From assembly GCA_964195715.1 (NCBI GenBank), contig CAXMRU010000057.1:19351-83350 (forward strand): a DNA stretch of 64,000 bases, read 5' to 3'. Below are positions 41,872 through 49,904 of the stretch, in pieces; the first letter of the stretch is position 1; each line of letters starts with the position of its first letter. The translations under genes and the position numbers were made by a program. Source of the DNA: Benthicola sp964195715. Lineage in GTDB: Bacteria > Gemmatimonadota > Gemmatimonadetes > Palauibacterales > Palauibacteraceae. The notes under the pieces are model-generated. The model had not been told where the DNA came from. It saw only the letters and a list, made by a program, of their open reading frames with translations, and did not search any database.

Positions 41872-42548
41872 GCTATGCCGGGGAGCCGGTGGCGTGGGAG
41901 GACGACTCCGTACCGTTTCCAGCGAATCTCGGTCTCACGTGGTGGGACTGTCTCACGTCGCCGGACCGGTTCTTCTCGCGCCTGTCCTGGGAGGGAACGT
42001 TCGCGCGCCCCATCCTCTACTACCTGATCGTAGCCATCCTTGGCGGGACGCTCAGCCTGTTCTGGCTCGTCTGGGGCCCGTGGGGGGCCGCGAGCCAACT
42101 CGGACTCACGCTCGAATGGCAGCTGCTGATCTTCTTCCTCACGCCGTTCGCCGTGCTTCTGGCACTGGGGTTGGCTACCTCGATCCAGCACTTGTTCGTA
42201 CTCATGCTTGCGCAGGAACGGAGGGGTTTCGGCGCCACAGCCACCGTGTTCTGCTACTCGAGCGGAGTCGGGTTGCTCACGGCCGTGCTCCCGCCGGCGT
42301 TCGGGTTCGGTGCGGCAGCCGGGGGGCTCTTCGGGTCGTTCTACCTCGTCGTGTATTCCATGCTTGCTGTCGCGGTGCAGCTCTGGTACGTCGCCGTCCT
42401 GGTGTTCGGCATGCGCCGGGCCCACTCTACGACGACCGGCCGGGCGATTGCCATCGTACTGCTTCCGATAGGCGTCGGGTTCGCGCTTGCCCTCGGCCTG
42501 GCGATCGTGGCCGCCGCCCTCATAGCCCTCGCGGAGCTTCCCGTTTGA
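41868..42548 (+). CDS. YIP1-family membrane protein
   Basis: A 226-residue integral membrane protein with five or more hydrophobic helices, starting about residue 45 ('ARPILYYLIVAILGG'). The pattern 'TWWDCLTSPDRFFSRL' then 'FARPILYYLI' is typical of bacterial YIP1-domain proteins, which have no firmly assigned function. The start is GTG at 41868, overlapping the synthetase stop (GTGA). The next gene begins TTG at 42545, again with a 4-bp overlap. Confidence 0.8.
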   Translation: MSYAGEPVAWEDDSVPFPANLGLTWWDCLTSPDRFFSRLSWEGTFARPILYYLIVAILGGTLSLFWLVWGPWGAASQLGLTLEWQLLIFFLTPFAVLLALGLATSIQHLFVLMLAQERRGFGATATVFCYSSGVGLLTAVLPPAFGFGAAAGGLFGSFYLVVYSMLAVAVQLWYVAVLVFGMRRAHSTTTGRAIAIVLLPIGVGFALALGLAIVAAALIALAELPV

Positions 42549-43360
42549 GCAACCTGCGCCACGTCACGGAGCGCATCGAACGCGAAGAGTTCGCCCGCGG
42601 ACACATTGCGCTCGGCGACACACCCGCCGTGCCACGCCCGGCGGCAACGATCGTCCTGGCCTGGCCTGAGCCGGGCACGACGACGTATCGCGTGCTCCTG
42701 CTCAAGCGCCCCGACGCGGCCCGTTTCGCGGCTGGAGCGTACGTCTTCGCCGGCGGTGTGATCGATAAGGCCGACGCATCACCGGAAGCACTCTGCCTGC
42801 TGCCGCCTGACCTGCGACAGCCCGAGGGCCCCGCGGCCGTGGCGGCGCTCAGGGAGTTGTTCGAGGAGACCGGATTTCTGATCGCCGATAGGCCAGTGAA
42901 CGCGGAGCGGGCGGCCCGCGTCCGGGGATCGCTGCTGCGCGGGGAACTGGGCTTTGCGGAGGCCGCGGCGGAGCTTGGCGCCACATTCCGTAACGTTCGG
43001 GCCGCCTATCTGTCGCGCTGGGTGACTCCGGCCCGCTTCGCGCGCCGGTATGATACGCGCTTCTTTCTCACGATCCTCGACGCGGAGACCCCTCCGGACC
43101 CGGAGCTCACGCAGGAGCTGGTGGGGCATGTGTGGATCACGCCGGCCGAAGCGGTGCGGGCGTTCGCCGCCGCCGAGCTCCCGATGCTGTTTCCGACGCG
43201 AAGTACCCTCCAGCAGCTGGCGGAAGAGACCGACATCGCGGCCTTGCTGAGCTCCTGCCATGGCAGCGAGCCGGAGGCTGTGGAACCACGCCTCGTCGTG
43301 CGGGGAGATTCGGTCCGGCCCGTGCTGCCCGGGGATCCGGAGTACGATGAGGCAGAGTGA
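42545..43360 (+). CDS. Nudix hydrolase, NUDT19-like
   Basis: A 271-residue Nudix protein. 'GAYVFAGGVIDKADAS' is the start of the Nudix region and 'RELFEETGF' its catalytic helix, separated by an insertion of about 25 residues relative to the canonical box. That expansion, plus 'SRWVTPARFARRYDTRFFL', is what I know from NUDT19-type CoA diphosphatases. Neighbouring acyl-CoA synthetase and LACTB2-like genes support a CoA-metabolism role. The start is TTG at 42545, overlapping the YIP1 stop. Confidence 0.85.
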   Translation: MSNLRHVTERIEREEFARGHIALGDTPAVPRPAATIVLAWPEPGTTTYRVLLLKRPDAARFAAGAYVFAGGVIDKADASPEALCLLPPDLRQPEGPAAVAALRELFEETGFLIADRPVNAERAARVRGSLLRGELGFAEAAAELGATFRNVRAAYLSRWVTPARFARRYDTRFFLTILDAETPPDPELTQELVGHVWITPAEAVRAFAAAELPMLFPTRSTLQQLAEETDIAALLSSCHGSEPEAVEPRLVVRGDSVRPVLPGDPEYDEAE

Positions 43361-44183
43361 ATCGTTCCGCGTCCCCGAGCCGGTCTCCTGGTTCGTTGCG
43401 TCCAATCCAGGACCTCTTACGCTGGATGGAACACGCTGCTACCGGGTGGGCGACAAGCGTGTTGTGCTCGTGGATCCCGGTCCCGCAATGCCGGGGCAGC
43501 TGGATCGACTCGAGAAGCTGGTGGACGGCCGTCCGGTCGAAGCGATCTGCCTGACACATGCCCACGCGGATCACTCGGGCATCGCCGCTGGGGCCGCGGA
43601 GTGTTTCGGAGCGTCGGTCGCCGCGTCGGTGGATACGCTGTCTCGGCTTGGCATCGTCGGCCGTGCCCTGGCGGGTGGTGACACGATCCCGGTGGATGGG
43701 GGAGCCCTCCGCTTGAGGGCACTCGAGGCGCCCGGCCATTCGGCGGACCACCTGGCGTATCTGCTGGAGCCAGGCCGGTGCGTGTTCACCGGAGATCTCG
43801 TTCTGGGGGCGGGAAGCAGTGTAGTTCTGCACCCGGACGGCGAGGTGAGGGCTTGCCTCGCGAGCTTCAGTCGTATTCTGTCCCTGCGTCCGGGCTGCCT
43901 CTATCCGGGGCACGGCCCACCGGTCGACGATGGGGAGGCGCGCGTGAGGGACTACCGGGAACACCGGATCGAGAGACACGGGCAGGTGATCGAAGCAGTG
44001 CAGACAGGTGCTCGCACGGTCGAGAACGTGCGGAAGCTCGTGTACGGTGACCTGGCCCCGGATCTTGAGAAGGCGGCCGACGCCGCCATTCGGGCCCACA
44101 TCGTGTATATGCGAGAGCAGGGCGACGACGTACCACCGATCGCCGGCCTGGATGATTCGAGTCCTGGGCCCGAAGAATCATGA
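43347..44183 (+). CDS. Metallo-beta-lactamase-fold hydrolase, LACTB2-like
   Basis: A 278-residue MBL-fold protein. The metal-binding motif 'LTHAHADHSG' (H71, H73, D75, H76) and later ligands in 'APGHSADH', 'FTGDLVLG' and 'YPGHGP' are intact. A C-terminal winged-helix-like region (about 195-265) matches the LACTB2/GloB-like architecture. Relatives include an RNA endonuclease and thioesterases; with Nudix and acyl-CoA synthetase neighbours a thioester substrate is a reasonable inference. ATG at 43347 overlaps the Nudix gene by 14 bp. Confidence 0.85.
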   Translation: MRQSESFRVPEPVSWFVASNPGPLTLDGTRCYRVGDKRVVLVDPGPAMPGQLDRLEKLVDGRPVEAICLTHAHADHSGIAAGAAECFGASVAASVDTLSRLGIVGRALAGGDTIPVDGGALRLRALEAPGHSADHLAYLLEPGRCVFTGDLVLGAGSSVVLHPDGEVRACLASFSRILSLRPGCLYPGHGPPVDDGEARVRDYREHRIERHGQVIEAVQTGARTVENVRKLVYGDLAPDLEKAADAAIRAHIVYMREQGDDVPPIAGLDDSSPGPEES

Positions 44184-45418
44184 CGGCCAGGAAAGCCGGG
44201 CCCATGGCTTTGGGGATCATCTTCTTCACCGTCTTCCTCGATCTCGTCGGGTTCGGGATCGTTCTTCCGCTCCTGCCGTTCTACGCGACCGAGTTAGGAG
44301 CCTCTCCGTTCGAGGTGGGACTGATCATCGCGTCGTACTCGGCGATGCAGTTCCTGTTCGCGCCGATCTGGGGTGCTCTCTCGGATCGATACGGAAGGCG
44401 ATCGTTGTTGCTCATCGGACTCTTCGGCTCGGCCATGTCCTACGTAGTGTTCGGGCTGGCCCGGTCCCTCGAGGTACTCCTGTTCTCGAGGGTGATCGCC
44501 GGTATCATGGGTGCCACCATCCCGGTGGCGCAGGCTTACATCGCCGATTCCACGACGGCGGAGCGCCGAGCGCGTGGCATGGGTCTGATTGGAGCTGCGT
44601 TCGGCCTCGGTTTCATCTTCGGCCCTGCGATCGGGGGCGGCCTCAGCACGTGGGGGTACAGCCTGCCGGGATTCGCCGCGGCCGGACTCAGCCTTGCGGC
44701 GGCCGTTGCGGCGTGGGTGTGGCTTCCCGAGTCACTCTCACCCGAGAATCGCGTGCGTGGCGGATTCGGTGTGCTCTCGACCGTCACCGGACGGGCGCGC
44801 GCAGCGGTTCGCGTGCTTGGCCGAAAGAGACTTCGGGATCCGATCACCGTGTTCTTCCTCGGGACGATGGGGTTCGCCGGATTCACCACGATCTTCCCGC
44901 TATTCCTGGAGAACCCGCTCGGCCTGACCGCCGTGTATGCCGGAGGGATGTTCGCGCTGGTCGGCATGGTGTCGGCCGGGATGCAGGGCGCCCTGATCGG
45001 ACCGATGGTCGAACGTTACGGCGAACGCGCGATGGCCGCCCTCGGAGGGCTGTCGCTGGCGGCCGGAGTGATCTTCATGGGGCTGGTGCAGACGATTGTC
45101 GCGACCATGATCAGTCTGCTGTTCGTGGGGATCGGTTGGGGACTCATGGCGCCGTCCCTCCAGAGCCTCGTGTCGCGCCGGGCGATGGCGAACGAGCAGG
45201 GCGAAGTTCTCGGCGTAAACCAGTCGGCCAGCGCCCTGGCGAGGGTCATCGGGCCGGTGACCGCCGGGTGGGCCTACGGAGCTCTCGGTGCGGGGATGGG
45301 ATTCGCAGCGGGCGGCATGCTGATCGCCATCGCAGCGATGTGGGTTCGGGCCATGCGCGACCAGCCGGAGTCTTTCAACGACCCGCCAGACCTCACGGTG
45401 AACGCTCCTTCCGGCTGA
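44180..45418 (+). CDS. Major facilitator superfamily transporter (TetA/multidrug-type)
   Basis: A 412-residue, twelve-helix MFS permease. Motif A between helices 2 and 3 reads 'GALSDRYGRRSLLL', and 'GIVLPLLPFY' in helix 1 is typical of DHA1 drug:H+ antiporters. 'VAQAYIADSTTAERRARGMG' follows helix 4. ATG at 44180 overlaps the MBL stop (ATGA), making it the last gene of the synthetase operon. Substrate unknown. Its end overlaps the convergent dapF by 26 bp. Confidence 0.9.
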   Translation: MTARKAGPMALGIIFFTVFLDLVGFGIVLPLLPFYATELGASPFEVGLIIASYSAMQFLFAPIWGALSDRYGRRSLLLIGLFGSAMSYVVFGLARSLEVLLFSRVIAGIMGATIPVAQAYIADSTTAERRARGMGLIGAAFGLGFIFGPAIGGGLSTWGYSLPGFAAAGLSLAAAVAAWVWLPESLSPENRVRGGFGVLSTVTGRARAAVRVLGRKRLRDPITVFFLGTMGFAGFTTIFPLFLENPLGLTAVYAGGMFALVGMVSAGMQGALIGPMVERYGERAMAALGGLSLAAGVIFMGLVQTIVATMISLLFVGIGWGLMAPSLQSLVSRRAMANEQGEVLGVNQSASALARVIGPVTAGWAYGALGAGMGFAAGGMLIAIAAMWVRAMRDQPESFNDPPDLTVNAPSG

Positions 45419-46235
45419 CCAGGCCCGGCCGCTCGACCGGGAAATGGCCGTCGAACAGGTGCATGGCGGGCCCGGCGAGACGAAGGCGGTAATCACCGTC
45501 CGGGTGCGGCTCGTCGGGCACCTGGATGCGGAGGTCGCACCCGCCCCGAACCCGCAGGTCGAGACCGGGTTCGCACACCCCCGCTGCCCTGAGCGCGAAC
45601 ACAGAGGCCATCGCGCCACTGCCGCACGCCAGGGTCTCTCCTTCCACTCCCCGCTCGAACGTGCGGATCGAACCGTGGGTGCGCGTGTCGAGAGTGACCA
45701 GGTTGATGTTCGCGCCCTCGGGCCCCAGAGCCGGGTCGTGGCGTATGCGCCGACACACTTCGTCGATCGAGCCCTCGGGCTGCGAGTCGAGCGGCACCAC
45801 GAAATGGGGGACCCCGATGTGGACAAGCCAGCCCTCCGCGGGTCCGAACGGTCCTTCCACCGGGATGCGCTTGACCACCTCGACGGGCATACGGTACTCG
45901 AGCTCGACCCAGTCGCCGTCCACCACGGCCGTGATCTCGGAGTCCGAGGTCTCGATGATGAACGGCGACCCGTCCACCATGTCCCGGTCGGCGGCAAATC
46001 TAGCGGCGCATCGCGTACCGTTGCCGCACGTACCGTACGCAGAGCCGTCGGGGTTGAAGAAGCGAACGCCGACACGGTTCGAATCCCCGCGCCACACGAG
46101 GACGAGTCCGTCGACACCCACGCCGGTGGCGCGATCGCACACGTAGCGGGCTACTGAGGCGCCTTCTTCATCCGGCCACCGGGCTTCTGTAATAACGAAG
46201 TCGTTCCCGGCTCCCGTGTATTTGCCGAAATTCAC
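45393..46235 (-). CDS. dapF: Diaminopimelate epimerase
   Basis: A 280-residue cofactor-independent epimerase converting LL- to meso-diaminopimelate for peptidoglycan and lysine. The two catalytic Cys lie in 'GTCGNGTRC' (C70) and 'TLACGSGA' (C204); 'KYTGAGNDF' starts the protein. GGAGACAGGTG precedes the ATG. A terminator hairpin reading in the same direction sits 57 bases upstream, so the gene may be controlled by attenuation. Confidence 0.95.
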   Translation of the reverse strand: MNFGKYTGAGNDFVITEARWPDEEGASVARYVCDRATGVGVDGLVLVWRGDSNRVGVRFFNPDGSAYGTCGNGTRCAARFAADRDMVDGSPFIIETSDSEITAVVDGDWVELEYRMPVEVVKRIPVEGPFGPAEGWLVHIGVPHFVVPLDSQPEGSIDEVCRRIRHDPALGPEGANINLVTLDTRTHGSIRTFERGVEGETLACGSGAMASVFALRAAGVCEPGLDLRVRGGCDLRIQVPDEPHPDGDYRLRLAGPAMHLFDGHFPVERPGLVSRKERSP

Positions 46236-46291
46236 CTGTCTCCACTCTCACGCGGATGGTGTTTGAACGAGAATCGAGGTCCCACAGAAAA

Positions 46292-46322
46292 GGCCGCGGA
46301 CTCGACCACGAGTCCACGGCCC
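46292..46322 (-). terminator. Intrinsic terminator upstream of dapF
   Basis: Reading leftward, GGCCGTGGACTCG pairs with CGAGTCCGCGGCC across a TGGTC-type loop (one mismatch), followed directly by TTTTCT. The T-run is only on the minus strand, so it ends leftward transcription before dapF. No leftward protein gene lies between it and the divergent DUF1707 gene; it therefore closes either a small RNA or a dapF leader. Confidence 0.75.
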
Positions 46323-46325
46323 TCT

Positions 46326-46465
46326 CTTCGACCTGACTCGACGCGGCTCCACGGCGGCTCCGCTCGTGCGGCAGGGCCTGACTCGAAGTTGAGTACACAT
46401 ACGCCGGCGCGCAACAGGCGCTGTCAGGGGTTCTTCGGCGACCTGTCAGAGCTCCGCGTCTCAAC
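46326..46465 (-). ncRNA. Candidate structured leader RNA or small RNA upstream of dapF
   Basis: Two adjacent foldable units precede the terminator on the minus strand. Unit 1 is closed by GTTGAG/CTCAAC (46465-46460 with 46393-46388) and contains CGCCG/CGGCG and GCGC/GCGC internal stems. Unit 2 is closed by CTTCGA/TCGAAG (46388-46383 with 46331-46326). CCTGACTCGA recurs on the plus strand at 46332-46341 and 46377-46386. I do not recognise any riboswitch, SRP, 6S or tmRNA consensus, and no clear promoter is visible. The remaining 46466-46562 has no gene I can support. Confidence 0.4.
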
Positions 46466-46562
46466 GTGAATGCATCAGGCCGGCCGGCGGCCTATCTTGG
46501 GGCGGCCGAACGTGGGTGGTGTGCCCGATCCCGCTCTCAACAAGCCCGGAGACAGGACTGCA

Positions 46563-47237
46563 ATGACGGACGCACCAAAACCTCTGGTTCCCTTGCAGCG
46601 CGAACGCGAGCAGGCTGTGCAGGTTCTCATCGATCACTACGCCGCAGACAACCTGACGGTGGAGGAATTCGAGGTGCGCCTCGACGCGGCGTACGCCGCC
46701 GCGTCGAGGGTAGAGTTGGAAGGTCTGCTTTCGGGACTGCCGGTCCTGGCTTCGACGACAGATCAGGCCCAGATTTCCCCGGTGCAGCGCGTCGCGGCGG
46801 ACGCCGTGCGCGACCACGGCTTTCAGCTCGCGATCATGGGCGGCTACGAGAAGAAGGGGGAGTGGACACCACCTCGGAAGCTGTACTCGTTGGCCATCAT
46901 GGGTGGTGCCGGGCTGGACTTCAGGGAGGCCAGGATGCCTCCCGGGGTCACGGAAGTGAACATTCTGGCCGTGATGGGAGGCGTCGAGGTCCTGGTACCA
47001 CCGGGGCTGGCGGTCGAGACGCACGGCTTCGGGCTCATGGGTGGATTCGAAGGGGTCGACCAGGCGGGGGTCGACACGGATCCGGACGCGCCGCGTCTCG
47101 TGATCCGAGGCATGGCCTGCATGGGTGGAGTGGAGGTCGCGGTGCGAGAGCCCGGAGAGTCGGCGCGTGACGCACGTCAGCGGCGCAAGCTGGAGCGAAA
47201 AGAACGACGCCAGTTGCGGCGAGGTCAGAAGGAGTAG
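46563..47237 (+). CDS. DUF1707 and LiaF-like C-terminal domain protein
   Basis: A 224-residue soluble protein. The N-terminal DUF1707 segment (about 10-60) has 'REQAVQVLIDHYAADNLTVEEFEVRLDAAYAA'-type sequence. The middle and C-terminal part has repeated 'IMGGxxx' units ('LAIMGGYEKKGEW', 'LAIMGGAGLDFREA', 'LAVMGGVEVLVPP', 'GLMGGFEG', 'ACMGGVEV'), the beta-helix-like LiaF/toastrack pattern. A basic tail ends the protein. No transmembrane helix is seen. Related proteins are linked to envelope-stress signalling, but the role here is unknown. Confidence 0.78.
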   Translation: MTDAPKPLVPLQREREQAVQVLIDHYAADNLTVEEFEVRLDAAYAAASRVELEGLLSGLPVLASTTDQAQISPVQRVAADAVRDHGFQLAIMGGYEKKGEWTPPRKLYSLAIMGGAGLDFREARMPPGVTEVNILAVMGGVEVLVPPGLAVETHGFGLMGGFEGVDQAGVDTDPDAPRLVIRGMACMGGVEVAVREPGESARDARQRRKLERKERRQLRRGQKE

Positions 47238-47250
47238 AAGCCCGCGGATC

Positions 47251-47279
47251 TTGAGCCCCGAGCCGCGGCTCGATATAGT
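47251..47279 (+). promoter_or_regulatory. gcv operon promoter (sigma70 type)
   Basis: TTGAGC (47251-47256), a 17-base spacer and TATAGT (47274-47279). Predicted transcription start near 47286 leaves about 56 bases before gcvH. I looked for a glycine riboswitch in this leader and found none. Confidence 0.65.
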
Positions 47280-47341
47280 CCCCTCCCGGACGGCGAGGGC
47301 GCCGGACGGAATACCACACGCGAACGATTGCGAGGGCTGAC

Positions 47342-47734
47342 ATGTCAGGGATCCCGGAAGGATTCCAGTATACCGAGGAGCACGAGTACGTCCGGGAGGC
47401 CGGCGCGGAGGGCGAGTTTCTGATCGGGATCACGGACTACGCGCAGGGCGAGCTGGGCGACGTGGTGTTCGTCGAGCTCCCGTCTCCAGGTGACGCGTTC
47501 GAGAAGATGGAAGTCTTCGGCACGATCGAGGCGGTCAAGGCCGTATCCGACCTCTACGCTCCGATCTCCGGCGAGATCGTGGCCGTCAACGAGACGCTCG
47601 ATGAAGACCCCGCGCTCGTGAACTCGGATCCGTACGGTGAAGGCTGGATGATTCGCATCCGGGTGACCGATCCCTCGGAGCTCGACGATCTCCTCACGGC
47701 GGAGGCCTACGCCAGTCTGATCGACGAGGGCTAG
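47342..47734 (+). CDS. gcvH: Glycine cleavage system H protein
   Basis: A 130-residue lipoyl carrier that shuttles the aminomethyl group from P to T protein. The lipoylated lysine is in 'GTIEAVKAVSDLYAP' (K66), and 'YTEEHEYVR' is the N-terminal signature. GAGGG precedes the ATG. It is first in the gcvH-gcvPA-UPF0173-gcvPB-lipM-like operon. No gcvT is present in the window. Confidence 0.95.
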   Translation: MSGIPEGFQYTEEHEYVREAGAEGEFLIGITDYAQGELGDVVFVELPSPGDAFEKMEVFGTIEAVKAVSDLYAPISGEIVAVNETLDEDPALVNSDPYGEGWMIRIRVTDPSELDDLLTAEAYASLIDEG

Positions 47735-47849
47735 CCGGCCGCAGGCCCGGCTCCGGACCCGGTCCTTCGGGCCCGGCCGGCAGCGCCAGCATTACCGACC
47801 GAAGCCTGCGCAGATCTTCGACAGGTTTCCAACGAGGGCAGGAAAACCG

Positions 47850-49184
47850 ATGTCTTTCATTCCGCACAGCGAAGCCGACCGGCGGGAAATGCTCGACCGG
47901 ATCGGTGTTTCGGATGTCCGGGATCTGTACGACGATGTCCCGGAAGAGCTGATCCTGGAGGGCGACCTCGACATTCCCGGGGCCCTGTCCGAATGGGAAG
48001 CGGTCCGCGAGCTGAACCGTCTCGCGGGCGAGAACCGATCACTCGTGTGCTTCGCGGGGGCCGGCCAGTACGATCACCACGTGCCCGCGGCGGTCGATCA
48101 CCTGATCCGCCGCAGCGAATTCTATACCGCGTATACTCCGTACCAGCCGGAAGTGTCACAGGGCACTCTGCAGGTCATCTACGAGTTCCAGACGATGGTT
48201 TGCGAGCTCACGGGGATGGACGTGGCCAACGCTTCCATGTATGACGGGCCGTCCGCGGCGGCCGAGGCGGCCGTGATGTCCCGGGCCGTGACACGGCGTG
48301 GGCGGGTACTGGCCGCGCGGACCGTTCATCCTCACTACAGAAAAGTCACCGACACGTACCTGCGCGGGCTGGGGGGCGAGCTGGAGCTGGTGCCGGCGGG
48401 ACCGGACGGCCTCGTTGACCTGGAGGCGCTCTCGGCAGCGCTGGACGGAGACACGGCCTGCTTCCTGGTCCAATACCCGAACTTCTTCGGCTGCATCGAG
48501 GAGTTGGAGCCGATCGCCGAGGTCGTGCACGAGGCGGGAGCGTTGCTCGTTGTGGCCGCCGACGCGGTGGCGCAGGTGCTGCTACGCTCACCGGGAGAGC
48601 TCGGCGCCGACATCGTCGTGGCCGAGGGGCAGCCGTTCGGAAATGCGCCCAGCTTCGGCGGACCGGTCGTGGGCCTGTTTGCCGCCCGCCAGAAGCTCGT
48701 GCGGAAGATGCCCGGGCGGATCGTGGGCGCGACCGTGGACACGGAGGACCGTCGCGGTTACGTGCTAACCCTGCAGACGCGGGAGCAGCAGATCCGCCGA
48801 GCCAAGGCGACCAGCAACATCTGCACGAACCAGGGACTGAACGCCCTCGCCGCTACGATTCACCTCAGCCTGTTGGGGCGAGAGGGCCTGCGAGACGTAG
48901 CCGAATCGTCGGTGCAGAACGCGCACTACGCGTGGCGCAAGCTGCAGGACGTGGACGGCGTCACACCCCTGTTTCCCGATACCCCCTTCGCGCGCGAGTT
49001 CGCCGTTGCGACCCGGGAGAATTCCCGGTCCATCCTGGAGCGCGGCTTCGAGGCCGGCATCCTGGCCGGGGTCTCACTGAGCCGGTTCGCATCGCTCGAG
49101 GCGCCGGACGGCCTGCTGCTCGCGTTCACCGAGAAGCGGAGCCGGGAGGAGATCGACCGATTGGTCGATGTGCTCGCCGGCTGA
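47850..49184 (+). CDS. gcvPA: Glycine dehydrogenase (decarboxylating) subunit 1
   Basis: A 444-residue N-terminal half of the split P protein, paired with gcvPB downstream. Family blocks include 'FIPHSEADRREMLDRIG', 'AGAGQYDHHVPAAVDHL', 'SEFYTAYTPYQPEVSQGTLQ' and 'NICTNQGLNALAATIHLSLLG'. The subunit has the transaminase fold but no PLP lysine. The two-gene form occurs in Firmicutes, Thermotoga and several other phyla. Its 3' end is 10 bp before the UPF0173 start. Confidence 0.94.
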   Translation: MSFIPHSEADRREMLDRIGVSDVRDLYDDVPEELILEGDLDIPGALSEWEAVRELNRLAGENRSLVCFAGAGQYDHHVPAAVDHLIRRSEFYTAYTPYQPEVSQGTLQVIYEFQTMVCELTGMDVANASMYDGPSAAAEAAVMSRAVTRRGRVLAARTVHPHYRKVTDTYLRGLGGELELVPAGPDGLVDLEALSAALDGDTACFLVQYPNFFGCIEELEPIAEVVHEAGALLVVAADAVAQVLLRSPGELGADIVVAEGQPFGNAPSFGGPVVGLFAARQKLVRKMPGRIVGATVDTEDRRGYVLTLQTREQQIRRAKATSNICTNQGLNALAATIHLSLLGREGLRDVAESSVQNAHYAWRKLQDVDGVTPLFPDTPFAREFAVATRENSRSILERGFEAGILAGVSLSRFASLEAPDGLLLAFTEKRSREEIDRLVDVLAG

Positions 49185-49194
49185 GGAGGGACCT

Positions 49195-49887
49195 ATGGGC
49201 AAGCTGATCTTTCACGGGCAGTCATGCATTGAGATCGTGACAGGGGATGGCACCCGGCTCCTGGTCGATCCGTTCCTGACGGACAACCCCATCGCCGACG
49301 TCGGCCGCGAGCACTTTCACGACCGGCTCGACTACATCCTCCTCACGCACGGACACTTCGATCACGTGGCCGACGCGTGGCCGCTGCTGGACGAAACGGA
49401 CGCGACATTGATCGCGTCGTTCGAGATCGTGAGCTACGCGCAGGATGTGCTGGGTCACGAGAAGGCGCATCCGATGCACATCGGCGGCGGGTTCGACTTT
49501 CCGTTCGGGCGCGTGAAGATGACGGCGGCGCTACACGGTGGGCAGGTGGCCGGCGAGGGGGCAGAGGGCTACACGACCTGTCCCGCCGGTCTGCTGATCA
49601 CGTTGGCTGGCACGGGAATCTACCACGCGGGAGACACGGCGCTCCTCACCGACATGTCGCTGCTCGAGGGCCAGGTGGATGTCGCGCTGCTCCCGATCGG
49701 CGACAACTTCACGATGGGACCGGAGGACGCCGCGCGGGCGGTGGACATGATCAAGCCACGCACGGTCATTCCGATGCACTACAACACGTGGCCGTTGATC
49801 GAGCAGGACCCGGAGGCGTTCCGGGCCCGCGTCGAGCCGAGGGCCGAAGTCGTCGTGCTGCAGCCCGGCGACGTGTACGAGTTCTGA
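49195..49887 (+). CDS. UPF0173 metal-dependent hydrolase (MBL fold)
   Basis: A 230-residue MBL-fold protein of the UlaG/UPF0173 type. It opens 'KLIFHGQSCIEI', has the metal motif 'LTHGHFDHVAD', and later ligands in 'HAGDTALLTDM' and 'IPMHYNTWPLI', all as in the family. GAGGAGGGACCT precedes the ATG. The family has no settled function. Its place between the two halves of glycine decarboxylase, 10 and 17 bp from its neighbours, means it is cotranscribed and possibly linked to one-carbon or glycine metabolism. Confidence 0.88.
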   Translation: MGKLIFHGQSCIEIVTGDGTRLLVDPFLTDNPIADVGREHFHDRLDYILLTHGHFDHVADAWPLLDETDATLIASFEIVSYAQDVLGHEKAHPMHIGGGFDFPFGRVKMTAALHGGQVAGEGAEGYTTCPAGLLITLAGTGIYHAGDTALLTDMSLLEGQVDVALLPIGDNFTMGPEDAARAVDMIKPRTVIPMHYNTWPLIEQDPEAFRARVEPRAEVVVLQPGDVYEF

Positions 49888-49904
49888 CGAAGGAGAGGCA
49901 GACG

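Noticed and set aside
46292..46465. SRP RNA, 6S RNA, tmRNA or lysine riboswitch in the dapF leader
   Set aside because: None of the conserved sequence blocks I know for these RNAs is present; kept only as an unassigned structured element.
47280..47341. Glycine riboswitch before gcvH
   Set aside because: The leader is only about 56 bases and lacks the conserved riboswitch core.
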